Source of the DNA: Cryptomeria japonica
Lineage: Eukaryota; Streptophyta; Pinopsida; Cupressales; Cupressaceae
Direction of reading: 5' to 3'
Length of the DNA: 64,000 nucleotides
NCBI RefSeq assembly: GCF_030272615.1
Contig: NC_081415.1
Coordinates: 109,140,406-109,204,405 of the forward strand
In this document: piece by piece, positions 36,801 through 46,540 of the stretch
Layout: every line of letters begins with the position of its first letter
How positions within the stretch are numbered: position 1 is the stretch's first letter
Notes under the pieces: generated by a model
The model's input: the letters and a program-made list of their open reading frames with translations, nothing else
What the model was told of the DNA's origin: nothing
The model's database searches: none
Program-made: the position numbers and the translations under genes

Positions 36801-37266
36801 ACATATTGACACCCTCTTACCAACACTGAACAAAACAATTATGGAGTTCAAGGAATTGTACAGAGACACCTGTAAGACTAATCTTTTGACAGTGGATATC
36901 GATAAGGAAATCAGTAAAGTGCAAAAGGAAATTGATAACATAACTGATAATATAATTGGCTCACCTGAACCAATATCAATTATTGAGCAAGAAATTGCTG
37001 AATTTGAGGAGAAACTGGAGAAGTTAGAGAAGGAAAAGGAAATAATAAAGGGAAAAGCAAAAGATCTTAAATGTAGACTCAGTCCTAAATTGGATAACCT
37101 CATCTCTTTGAGAAAAGAGATCTCAGAGGCACTTATTCAGGGACAGAAGACACTGGAAGAGAAAATACATCACCTTACTAGTACTATTCAAAGAACAAAG
37201 ACAACATTAAAGGACAACAACAGGTTCACTCAGAGCCTAAATTTGGTATTAGCAGACCTATTCTAG
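33839..37266 (+). pseudogene. Element E ORF2: very long protein of unknown function
   Basis: From ATG 33839 (MASSSAPEF) one frame continues to about 36430, where a single shift moves to the next frame until TAG at 37264. Stops inside are at 33941, 35066, 35261, 35513, 36326, 36338 and 36667. Without them the protein would be about 1,140 residues. Residues 1-400 look globular, with FFWLDSIHTITREAVRVVTG and a glycine/proline-rich LPSTGSG; this layout recalls plant mobile-domain or transposon-associated proteins, a weak impression. A Lys/Pro-rich basic linker follows (35140-35340), then a mixed helical part, a Thr/Glu-rich low-complexity region (35880-36400) and a C-terminal charged coiled coil (36679-37266, EEKLEKLEKEKEIIKGKAK). 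No catalytic motif of pol is present. An env-like or trans-acting accessory role is possible but unproven. Confidence 0.7.
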
Positions 37267-37500
37267 ATTGTACCCAACCGGTTACAAGGTTCTAGCTGAT
37301 AATTGCACTCATTTGACAATTTTGACAACCTTTGTCATTGATATCAAAGGGGGAGTAGTAGGACAAAGAAAAATGGTCATCAGAAGAGATCATCTACTCA
37401 GGGGGAGCATATAGTTTTGGTAAGATTTTCGGACTTCAATTTTGGGGACACTTTTTGGATTTTTCTTATGAGTCTTGCCATCAATGCCAAAGGGGGAGAT
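37267..37500 (+). other. Element E 3' interior and polypurine tract
   Basis: Short non-coding stretch with two purine runs (gggggagtag at about 37350, gggggagcat at about 37400) before the real tract aaagggggagat (37489-37500) that abuts the LTR. Confidence 0.75.
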
Positions 37501-38722
37501 TGTTGGCATTGCACACTCTAATGCTAGTTGAAGGTGATTGAAGGTGTTGTCATTGATGGCAACCTTGCAATCTTCTGGCATCGGCAGGCACTGACACCGA
37601 TAGACTCTAAACCGACAGATAGTTCATCGACAATGACAATAATGTTTATCAGCATCCTAGCCGACAGGATTTTGATTATTGTAGATTGTATTTAATTGTA
37701 ATATCTTTTTGTAAGCTGACATGGCATATTGTAATAAGACTCATATATAAGTATGAGATCTTGTCGATCATTTTGTTTGACACAACATAGAGGATAGATA
37801 TGATGGATATGTAGAGCGAATATTAAGGGAAATTTTGTAGAAGGGTTTATGGTTATTGTATGAGCTTAAACCGGTACTAAACCTAGCATAGAAGATGTTG
37901 TTTTGTAGCAGTACATTATATTGGATTCTCATAATCCATTTTGTAAATCAGTGAGACTTCTTTTTGTAATTGAGTAGTGAGCTCTAGGTAGTTGGCCTTC
38001 CTGTATGTGCAGGCTCCTCTTGTAAGTAATATCCATTCATTGGCCAGTGAGTGAATATTGTGGGTCACAAATCCCACTGAGGTTTTGTTGAAATATGGCA
38101 ACTGATCAACAAAGTACTGTACGCTCAACACGTATCCTCGCTAGGGTTCCGGGCAGGGCCGGGCCCCGGGCAGGGGTTCCGCCCCCAAGAAATTTTTTTT
38201 TTGCCATTTTTGTTGATGAAAACCGACATTGTAATAAAACCCTAAAAAGGCTGACTTTGTTTGTTGCCCTAAAAATGCATGTTATAAGCGGCTAGGATGC
38301 TTAAGGCATTGTAAGGTTGATGTACTATTTTTGCTGGATAATAAGAAAGATTGGACGACTACGTATGGTGGACGTAACCCATTTTGGATGAACCATGTTA
38401 AATCTCTGTGTTATTTGTGTCCTGTTTTATTTCTTTCTCTTTTGTATTTAAATTTGCATATAATTGTTAGTTCATATTTTCTTTGGATCTGCTTGAAACC
38501 CTAACAGGTTTTTCCCACACTAGGTTTCCTTGTTAAAAATCTTGTGTTATGGTGTGCTTTCCATGTTGTCTTTACTGTTCATATTTATTGCATTAATTCT
38601 TGTTTATTGGTGTATTGTTTTAGAATGCAAAATACTTAATAAGGTCAGAAATTTTGTTAACCGGTTAGATACCGATTCACCCACCCCTTTTAGTATCTTT
38701 GGGACTATCATCAATCCTAACA
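37501..38722 (+). repeat. 3' LTR of element E (interrupted)
   Basis: Starts TGTTGGCATTGCACACTC and ends AATCCTAACA. A solo LTR is inserted at 38086-38506. The 90-codon frame 38530-38802 crosses the LTR end and is not a gene. Confidence 0.88.
38086..38506 (+). mobile_element. Solo LTR with GC-rich core, target duplication GGTTT
   Basis: The 421-bp insert starts TGTTGAAATATGGC and ends AAACCCTAACA. GGTTT flanks it at 38081-38085 and 38507-38511, and the empty site is seen in the 5' LTR of E at about 32142. It holds a strikingly GC-rich stretch (38145-38190, ccgggcagggccgggccccg) followed by ten T, unlike its AT-rich surroundings. No internal region remains. TG...CA ends and a 5-bp duplication fit a copia solo LTR; a tiny non-autonomous element cannot be excluded. 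Confidence 0.8.
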
Positions 38723-39361
38723 TGTTAAGTGTTAGTCAGATGTGTAGGAAAGGATATGAAGTGTTGTTTAGTAGCATTAGATGTATGAACATAAAAGGCT
38801 GAATGAAAGAGTGGAAAGTACAAATGTGAAGGTGTGCAAAGAATGGAATCAGTTTAAACCTAGTACTAAGACCAGTATTGAGATTTTTCTAGTAGTTACA
38901 TAGAAGACAAGTGATATGGAAGAAAGAAAAGAGAAGGAAACAAATGATGAACAAGAAAAAGAGGAAGATTCAATGAAAGTTCTTGCTAAATAGGTTCAGA
39001 AGCATCATTCCAAAAATTAAATAATTGGAGACAAGACAAAAGGTGTTCAGACAAGAAGGAAGATTGTAGAAGCTCAAGAAAAAGCCAATTATTGTTTCCT
39101 ATCTATGACTAAGCCGAAGACTTATGAGGAAGCAAGTAAAGATGAGAGTTGGGTAAAAGCAATGGAAGAAGAATTAAATCAGATCTAGAAAAACAAGACC
39201 TGGGAGATGGTACCTAGATTAGTGGACAAGAATGTAATAGGAACTAAGTGGGTATTCAAGAATAAGTTGAATGACCAAGTACATGTGACAAGGAATAAAA
39301 AGACATTTATGTAAAGGATTTTCTCAAGTAGAAGGCATAGAATTTGAAGAATTCATAGAAC
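38723..39361 (+). pseudogene. Element F: pre-integrase joined to reverse transcriptase start
   Basis: 38728-38775 reads SVSQMCRKGYEVLFSS, completing the segment broken by E. The integrase core that should follow is absent; instead a charged linker leads to YEEASKDESWVKAMEEELNQ and WEMVPRLVDKNVIGTKWVFK (39120-39260), the start of copia reverse transcriptase. The sequence stops at about 39361, where gypsy H takes over without an LTR between them. Confidence 0.78.
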
Positions 39362-40300
39362 TCTACCCTTTCGACTAAAAAATGCTTAGATAAAATTCAT
39401 GAATGTAATGAGTAGTTTTTTTAGATGATTGTCTAGAAAATTTTGTTCTAGCACTTTTAGATAATATTTTACAATATTCTAAAAATGAATAAGTTCATAA
39501 GAGACATTTAAGATTTTTTTGTACAATAACTAAGAAAACATAAGTTGTACATGATAAGATATCAAAATTTGCCTTCTTCTAAAAAGAAGGTCAATATCTA
39601 TGTCACATCACATTATTTTTGTAGGGAATTATAGTAAATCCTTCAAATATTAAGGCTATCTTGGAATAACATATACCTAGTAATATGTATGAAGTGCATA
39701 GCTTTATGGTTTTGGATGGCTATTATAGGAATTTTATATTTAGCTTTTTGAAGATTGTCAACCCTATCAATTCTCTCCAAAGTAAAAGGAAATGATTTTA
39801 AAAGCCAAAAAATTGTGAAGAGATATTGTTAAAGAGAAATTAACTTATGCACCCATTCCTAGAGTACCAAACCTAGAAGGTAATTTTGTAGTAATCACAT
39901 ATACTTTAGGACAAAGATTTGGATGGTGTACTAATGAAAGATGCTTAGGTAGACAAAGATTTGGATGGTGTACTGATGAAAGATGCTTAGGTAGAGGTAT
40001 ATGAGTCTAAAAGTTTATGACTAAACGAGAAAAAATATAAATCTGATTATTTGGAGTTAGTAATAATTATGCATGCTCTCCAAGTGTGGAGATAATAATT
40101 GTTAGAAAATTAGTTCAACTTAAATAAAATAATCTTGACATCTCAAGTATATTTCCACCCAACAAAATTTCAACGCTTGAGAAAGATGATGGTTGGAGTT
40201 ATTATATTTTGACTTTGAGATAAAATATATAAAAGGTAAATAAATCTTAGTGGTTTATGTGTTATCATAGGAGACATAGCTTAGCCATGATTTTAATAAA
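39362..40300 (+). pseudogene. Element H: gypsy reverse transcriptase and RNase H remnant
   Basis: Broken frames give PFRLKNA then FMNVMSSFLDDCLENFVLAL and LLDNILQYSKNE (the YxDD-type site, second Asp now Asn), next the DGYYRNFI connection and the RNase H part (LDGVLMKDA, YESKSL-LNEKKYKSDYLEL, MHALQVWR). It starts within the polymerase, with the first part missing. A 42-bp tandem duplication lies in the RNase H part. Confidence 0.82.
39911..39994 (+). repeat. 42-bp tandem duplication in element H RNase H
   Basis: Two copies differing at one base (acaaagatttggatggtgta...), 14 codons each, so it does not change the frame. Confidence 0.9.
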
Positions 40301-41800
40301 ATCATTTTTTTGAAAAAAAGTAATAAGGAATTTTGCAAAACACAAATTCTTTGAGCAAGTTAAGAAAACAATATCACATAACCTACTACATACTAGATAT
40401 GAGGGGTATCACTTTTATTTTGATGTAATTTTGAGATATAAAGAAATGATTTATGTTCCAAATCATAATATGATTCAATAAATTTGATGTTAAGAGAAGT
40501 GCATTATGCTCCATATTTCAGTCACCTGAGAGTAATTAAATTGTTGGTTGATGTGAAATTTATTTATTTTTAAAAAGGAGTAAAATAATATGCAACAAGT
40601 TTAATAGCAATATTCTCTAAGAGAAAAAAATTGTAGCAATATGTTTGGAATGTCAACTTGTTAAATTTAAACATCAACATCTAACAAGATTGTCATGCCC
40701 CCATGAAATTCCTTAGTGGAAATCGTAAGTGATTAGCATGGGTTTTGTTCAAGGTTTATCAATATTGAGAAATGGGTGAGACATGATTGTAGTGGTAGTA
40801 GAAAAACTTACTAAGGTGGCTTGCTTTATATGAAGAAATCTTACAAATGGAGCACCTATCATAGCAATAACATGTGTGTAATAAATATTTAGATTGCATG
40901 AAGCTCTTGAGAATATTCTCTCAAATAGAGATGCACATATGACTTCAAGGTATTAGAAAACCTTATTTTCAGACTAAAAACTCAGCTAAACACAAGTTCA
41001 TTTTATCATGTATAGACAAATGTTCAAACAAAATGAGTAAACCAAGTGTTGAAGGGTTTATTGAAGATGTACTACATGGATCAACAATATAAGTGGGAGG
41101 AGTACCTACCCTTAGTTGAGTTTACTTCTAATAACTTGTATCATTTATTAATTAAGATGACTCCTTTTAAAGTATTGCATGGAAAAAAGTTTCAAACTCC
41201 TATTAGTCAAGATAAGCTAGAAGATAGGATTAACCTTAGGATATAACTATTATAAAAAATAGAAGAGAAAATTAAGTTAATCAAAAAGAGATTATTAGAA
41301 ACAAATGATAGACAAAAAATCTTTGATGATGTCAAGTATACTCCAGGACTATTCTCAATAGGAGATAAAGTAGTTTTAAGAGTAAACCTCAAAAGAGTTC
41401 GATAAAATTTGGCAAGTCAACCAAATTGGTGCAAAGATACATTGGCCCATTTCAAGTCTTAGAAGTAATCAATCTATTTTCTTACAAAATATCTCTACCG
41501 CCAAGTATTTCTCATTAGCATAACAAATTTCATGCATCTTATTTAAAAATATATGTTTCTAGATTTAATCATGTCATTCATCAAAATATTCTTCAAGTTT
41601 AGGATCTAGGAGTCTCATGATTGATCTTCTCAAAGTGCTCAAGGTTTGAAAGCTTCACTTGCATAACAGAGAGATTAGACATTGCAAGGTCCATTGGGAC
41701 CAATATTCTATGAAAAATACCATGAGGGAGGACTATGAAGGTTTTTATCAAAAATTCCCTTAATTTTTTAATTAAACATTTCATAGAAAGAAAACATTTT
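40301..41800 (+). pseudogene. Element H: gypsy integrase and chromodomain remnant
   Basis: Recognisable pieces in broken frames are LECQLVKFKHQHLT (zinc-binding domain), VISMGFVQGLSI (first catalytic Asp changed to Gly), NRDAHMTSRY (second Asp kept) and, in the open stretch 41046-41246, YKWEEYLPLVEFTSNNLYH and MTPFKVLHGKKFQTPIS. After FSIGDKVVLRVN the segment 41630-41760 reads KLHLHNREIRHCKVHWDQ and TMREDYEGFYQKFP, resembling the chromodomain of chromovirus integrases, which can steer insertion to marked chromatin. Chromovirus (Del/Tekay-like) is therefore the likely lineage. Confidence 0.8.
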
Positions 41801-41854
41801 TTATTTTTTTATTGTTTTAAGTTCAAATAAATCATCAAATGAGATGATGTTTTA

Positions 41855-41868
41855 AAAGGGAGAGGAGA
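41855..41868 (+). other. Polypurine tract of element H
   Basis: aaaagggagaggaga directly before TGTCACC, the expected start of the 3' LTR. Confidence 0.75.
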
Positions 41869-42520
41869 TGTCACCTCCTATTTTTTTGAGCCTTCTAGAC
41901 TATTATATTTTAATTTTAATTTTTATTATGATGTCAATACTTGATTCGTGATGAATTAAGCTATGATGATGATTCAACCTTATATCAATATGAATTGTGT
42001 TTTTATTGAAGTTCGTATGAAATCAAATTGTATTCAGGTGATAATGAATGTTTACATTATATTCTAGTGATATATTTTGATATATTTTTTGGACTAACTA
42101 CTTCATTGGTTTTATCAAGTGAATGCAAGAGACAATTTCCCCCTCTAAGATTAATAGGTTGAGATTCAATAGAGAAAGAGAAACGAATCCAAAAGAAACT
42201 CATGCTTATACAATAGTCTTGAGAACACACACACTTGCACACTATAAAATATCCTTTTTGCTTGTGAAAATTTAATAATTACTTGATCTGCAAAATAAAA
42301 TAATTTGTTCATAGTATTCATAGGGGCTTCACTTAGTGAACCTAAGTTATAGCACGTGAATTCATGGAATAATAAATAATCCCCTTGTTTTCAAAAATTA
42401 TTTCCCTAAACTCCTTTTCTATCACCCCCTCTCAATACACATCCCGAATTAAAATCCCCCTTTTTTCACCAAATATTGTATTTTTTCATATCTAGAATTT
42501 AAAACCCCCTATTATCACCA
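41869..42520 (+). repeat. 3' LTR of element H, first part
   Basis: Begins TGTCACCTCCTATTTTTTTG. A TATA box (tataaaat, about 42242) suggests the promoter. It is interrupted at 42520 by element A; 50358-50610 probably continues it. Without a second H LTR in the window the end cannot be fixed. Confidence 0.6.
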
Positions 42521-43756
42521 TGTAGTGTCATAAAATTGTGACCCTAGAAAATTTTTACTACATTAGGGTCCTCACACATGCAAGATCGAATCTTCTAGCC
42601 TGATCAGAGACCATAGATTGCTCAAACCTCAGAAACAACTTCTTTCTTGGCCTCTGCATCACCTCGTCCACACTTTGCCTTGGAGAAAGGGGTAGGATAG
42701 GGGTGTGGCACCATTGTACCCCCTTGGAAAGGGGCATGGTTCCCTTTTCCTCCTAGGATAGGGGTGTGGTGCCCCTGTCCCTACCCTATTTTGGGGCAAG
42801 ACCCTAGGGTTGCATTGTTGGCTGTGCATTGGGTGGGAAACTCCCCTAATGTTGGGCCGTAATGAAAATTAAATCCACTAACATGTATTTAAGGGGGCAT
42901 TCATCTTCTCATTTGCATAAGTTGATAAGGTGGAATTTCGATAAGGTTATGTTGCATAAGTGATCAAGCATTCAAGAGCATTCAAGCATTCTTTTCCAGC
43001 ATTGAGCATTCTCAAGTCTTCCTTCAACACTAGGTGTTTCATTCAAGTCAAGGATTCAACCATTGAAGAGGAGATTGATTCCAACATTCAATTCCACACA
43101 AGCATTTCTATCAACATTGCTATCACAATCTCCCTTGAGGTGATTTACAATTCAGTCTTTCATTTACATCTATTTGCAAGTACTTTCTTTCATTACTTGG
43201 CTAATTCCAAAATTGGGGTTTGACCTAAAGGCAAACCCCTAATCCCAACCTATTTTCCTCTCTTTTCTATGTGTAGGTTGTAGGTGCATAGTTGTACTTT
43301 CGGATTCAGGCTCCATTTGCAGAGCTAAAAAAAACCCTTTTCATTTCATGGATTTTTCAGAGGATCGTGTACATTCCTGCCACGGTCTGGGAAAAGTTTC
43401 CTCAAATCCATAGGACGACTTCATCTCAACATATTATTGCGAGATCCAGGTGTAGAACATCATCCCATATTCTGATCTCAAGTTATAATCAATTCCTTGT
43501 CACTTTTGCACTACATAGTTCAGTCAATTCCTTTCCATTTCAAACACAGAAGAGGGGATCAACTTATCATTCCCATTTAATTTAGAATTCAATCTTCTTC
43601 TATAGAGGGTTGAATCTAGTGAGTTCTCCTCTCCCCTTCCAAATGTAATTTGGTGAAAAGTATTTCAAGGATAATCAATAGTGAAACTCTCTTCTCTCTT
43701 TGATGGAAAGGGTAGTTTTCCTCTTGATCCATCATTCACCATTTTCCCACATTATA
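42521..43756 (+). repeat. 5' LTR of element A
   Basis: Starts TGTAGTGTCATAAAATTGTG; ends cacattata just before a TGGTGAATCC primer-site candidate (43760-43769). Matches 49119-50357. Frames at 42960-43223 and 43292-43585 recur in the other LTR and are unsupported. Confidence 0.85.
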
Positions 43757-44959
43757 TTTTGGTGAATCCTATGTCTTACATGCTTTCCTTTGAACACCAT
43801 TGCATATTTTTCATTTACAAGTTTAAATTTTCTGCAAACTTAGTGGTTAAATCATTAAAAACCCTAGTTTTTCAAATTAAAATTGAACTTGTGATTTGTA
43901 AAAATTGCTTGTGGTTATCTTATCTCTGAAAGTTGTTTTGTTTATCAAATTCAATTTCCTCATTGTCTTATTCAATTTGCAAATAAAATTTACAAAATTA
44001 AGAGGTTACTTGTCAAAACCCTAATTTTCAAAAATCATCTTGAACTTGTACAAAATAGGATTTCCATTTAATTTTTAGACTTTTGATTGTTTTCAGATTT
44101 GTCTTCAATCCTACAATTCAAATTTTTAATTCCCCCCCTCCTTTTTTTTTCCACAATTAAAATTTCAAAATTAAGTGGTTAGGTTATAAAACCCTAATTT
44201 TAAAAATTTAGTGGATTTTGTGCAAATTTCAATCAATTTCAATTCAAATTTATATTTCTAAACATTTTCCAAGGTGTTCCTATCCATTAGGTTTGACCCT
44301 TTTCAAAATTGCAATTCAATTCCTCTTTTTCTTCAAAACCCTAATAGGGTCCTATTTTGACACTTGCACCTTAATTTCACCTATCTAGAAATTGTAAAAT
44401 TCGCCAATCTTTTGGGGTTAGCTTTAAAATCATTGTAATATTCATCCTTGAAATTTTTGAAAAAAGTTGGTTGGACCATGTACGTTCTCACCACGGTCCT
44501 CGACTTTTTTCCCAAAATTTTGGGAGACTGTTATGACTATATTTAATAGCCTAAATCTAGAAGATTGGCTGATTTTGTCAAATTTTTATCTCTCTAGAAT
44601 CAAAAAATACCTCCAAAACTCAACATTTCAAATTTTCAAGAAATGTTTTAAAATTAAGAGGTTAATTATAGTTTTCCTTGATTTTAAAATTAAGTGGTAT
44701 TCCCTTGGCCCTAATTTTTAAATTCCAATTTCCTTTCATTTTTGGAAATTGTGTCATCCTTTTCTTCCAACAAAGTTCAAATTGTTTAATTAGTATTTTC
44801 TTAAATTTTGCATTAATCAAATTTTTAAGATTTGTTCCAAATTCAAAATTTTAATTTTCCCTCCAGTGTATGAGTTTTACCACTATTAGTCCTACCTATC
44901 CTATCCCCGTTAGATGAAGCATTATAATTAAGGCTTCCCAAGGTTTAATTACCGAGGAG
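43757..44959 (+). other. Element A leader
   Basis: About 1.2 kb of AT-rich untranslated leader. It begins with a possible primer site TGGTGAATCC, whose tRNA I cannot name, and contains repeated aaaaccctaatttt words. The last 80 bases before the ATG (gatgaagcatta, aaggcttcccaaggtttaatt) are the same in element B, which suggests a functional leader. Frames such as 44467-44721 are not supported. Confidence 0.65.
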
Positions 44960-46540
44960 ATGGAGCCTAATTTAGGTGACATCTTTAATGAGGATCATGT
45001 TAATGCTTCCCATCCTAATCATGTGCCTATTCACCCTATTGATGAATCCCATGATGAAGAAGAAGCTTTAACTAGGGTTTCTATAGATCAACTTTCCACA
45101 CTGGACAATCAATTTGATAACTTTCAACGATGGATGTCCCAAGAATACCCTAATAGTGAATCTCTTCCATTAATTGAAGGCCTTAAACACATGATTCAAA
45201 GTGATAAGAATATAATTGATATATTACATGGCATTGCACACATTGTTGATTCTAATGTCATGCCTATCAAGAGTTGTGCTGAAACCCTAGGTTATTCACA
45301 ACCTTCAACACACGTCAATCCTTCAATTCCTTTGACTACTCTTACAACTAGTATTCCTAATTTTACCTCCAATATAATGGCTACATCAACTCAAAATGTC
45401 ATTCCTATAACCATTGGTCATGGGGGAAATCCTTCTTCTTCATCTAATCCAATATCTTTACCCATGTCTTATGTAAGTATTCCTACTATTCCTCAACCAA
45501 TCAATGTGACACAAGGGGGTAATTCCTTCAACAACTTTATTCCTCCTTTAAGTGTCCCTTTTCCTACCCAATCATCACCTATGCCTACTTATCATAATGT
45601 CCCACCACCTTATTCTAAGTCCATGCCTTCTTTCAATAAAATCCCACCACCTTCTCAGTCACCTATGTCTAACATCAATTCTTCTACCAAAGCAACAATT
45701 AACAATCTTTCTCAAACCATGTCTTCCTTACAACAACAAATTGCTTCTATGAGTCAATCCAAGTTTAATGTGCCCACCTTTGATGTTGTGAGCCCAGTTT
45801 CTCTTGATATTATTAAAGCCATGTCACCTAAACATTTTGAGATCGCTCAATTAGAACTCTACAATGGAAAAGGTGATCCTCTTACACATGTCAAAACATT
45901 TCAAACCTTGTATACTGATTTTACTTATGATCCAAGGTTGCTTGCAAAATTATTTACAAGAACACTAAGAGACAAGGCTTTCCAATCATATTTATCTTTG
46001 CCTTCTTATTCTATCACTTTATTTCAACAACTGGCAAATACTTTCATCCAACAATCTCAAAACAACATTGGTCCTAAAATCACTTTGACTGATTTAATGC
46101 ATTGTAAACAAGGTGTTAAAGAAAAAGTGACTGATTTTATTGGTAGATATAAGCATTTGTGTGCTCAAATTTCTTTTCATGTACCTGATAATGATATTCA
46201 AAGAATTTTCATTTCTAATTTACAAAAAAATATCAGGGAAAAGCTTCTTTTGTCCAAGTTTACTTCCTTTTCGCAGTTGTGCACAACACTCCACAATTAT
46301 CAATTGATTGTGAGTCAAATGGAGCAATCTACTCCAATGGCTCCAAGTGATAAGGGGGAGTGTGTTCAACAACCATTTGCAAAGTTCACACCAACAAAAA
46401 GCTTCATCAAGTTCAATGATACAATCAACAACAACAATGTGAGTCCTACAACAGGTGTGCCTCCTATTTCTAAATTTTTCCAAAGAGAAAGACAATTTAC
46501 TTCCTTGAATGAGTCTTTACATAGTATTATGTTTCAGTAA
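44960..46540 (+). CDS. Element A Gag polyprotein (N-terminal part)
   Basis: 526 codons from ATG 44960 to a TAA. Residues 1-115 are acidic and conserved in B; 115-290 are Ser/Pro/Thr-rich. About residues 300-440 form a retrotransposon Gag domain (ELYNGKGDPLTHVKTFQTLY, FTRTLRDKAFQSYLSLPSYS, VKEKVTDFIGRYKHLCAQIS), the capsid part that assembles particles. In B the frame continues past the point where A has TAA (MFQ-stop against SHLLQ), so the stop is probably a defect in this copy rather than the end of Gag. A likely dead but well-kept copy. Confidence 0.85.
   Translation: MEPNLGDIFNEDHVNASHPNHVPIHPIDESHDEEEALTRVSIDQLSTLDNQFDNFQRWMSQEYPNSESLPLIEGLKHMIQSDKNIIDILHGIAHIVDSNVMPIKSCAETLGYSQPSTHVNPSIPLTTLTTSIPNFTSNIMATSTQNVIPITIGHGGNPSSSSNPISLPMSYVSIPTIPQPINVTQGGNSFNNFIPPLSVPFPTQSSPMPTYHNVPPPYSKSMPSFNKIPPPSQSPMSNINSSTKATINNLSQTMSSLQQQIASMSQSKFNVPTFDVVSPVSLDIIKAMSPKHFEIAQLELYNGKGDPLTHVKTFQTLYTDFTYDPRLLAKLFTRTLRDKAFQSYLSLPSYSITLFQQLANTFIQQSQNNIGPKITLTDLMHCKQGVKEKVTDFIGRYKHLCAQISFHVPDNDIQRIFISNLQKNIREKLLLSKFTSFSQLCTTLHNYQLIVSQMEQSTPMAPSDKGECVQQPFAKFTPTKSFIKFNDTINNNNVSPTTGVPPISKFFQRERQFTSLNESLHSIMFQ

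Larger units (their letters stand above)
31560..38722 (+). mobile_element. Element E: pol-less LTR element with a long second ORF
   Basis: LTRs are 31560-32354 (795 bp) and 37501-38722 (796 bp once a solo LTR and its duplication are removed), roughly nine in ten bases alike by eye. The target duplication TGTTA is perfect (31555-31559 and 38723-38727). Inside are a primer site, a Gag-like ORF1 (32426-33520), a 318-bp gap, and ORF2 (33839-37266) of unknown function. No protease, integrase, reverse transcriptase or RNase H motif is seen. All transport and replication enzymes would have to come from another element. The LTR and polypurine style matches C and D, so a copia element is the likely helper. 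Confidence 0.88.
29123..39361 (+). mobile_element. Element F: truncated plus-strand copia, split by E
   Basis: A 5' LTR, primer site, Gag and protease lie at 29123-31559. Element E occupies 31560-38722 and F resumes at 38723 in the pre-integrase segment. The integrase core is missing, and F then runs into the start of reverse transcriptase before ending at 39361 against gypsy H. No 3' LTR is present. Confidence 0.78.

Noticed and set aside
38095-38295. 66-codon frame in a GC-rich patch, considered as a CpG-island promoter with a small gene
   Set aside because: It lies inside a 421-bp insert with TG...CA ends and a target duplication, so the patch is part of an LTR.
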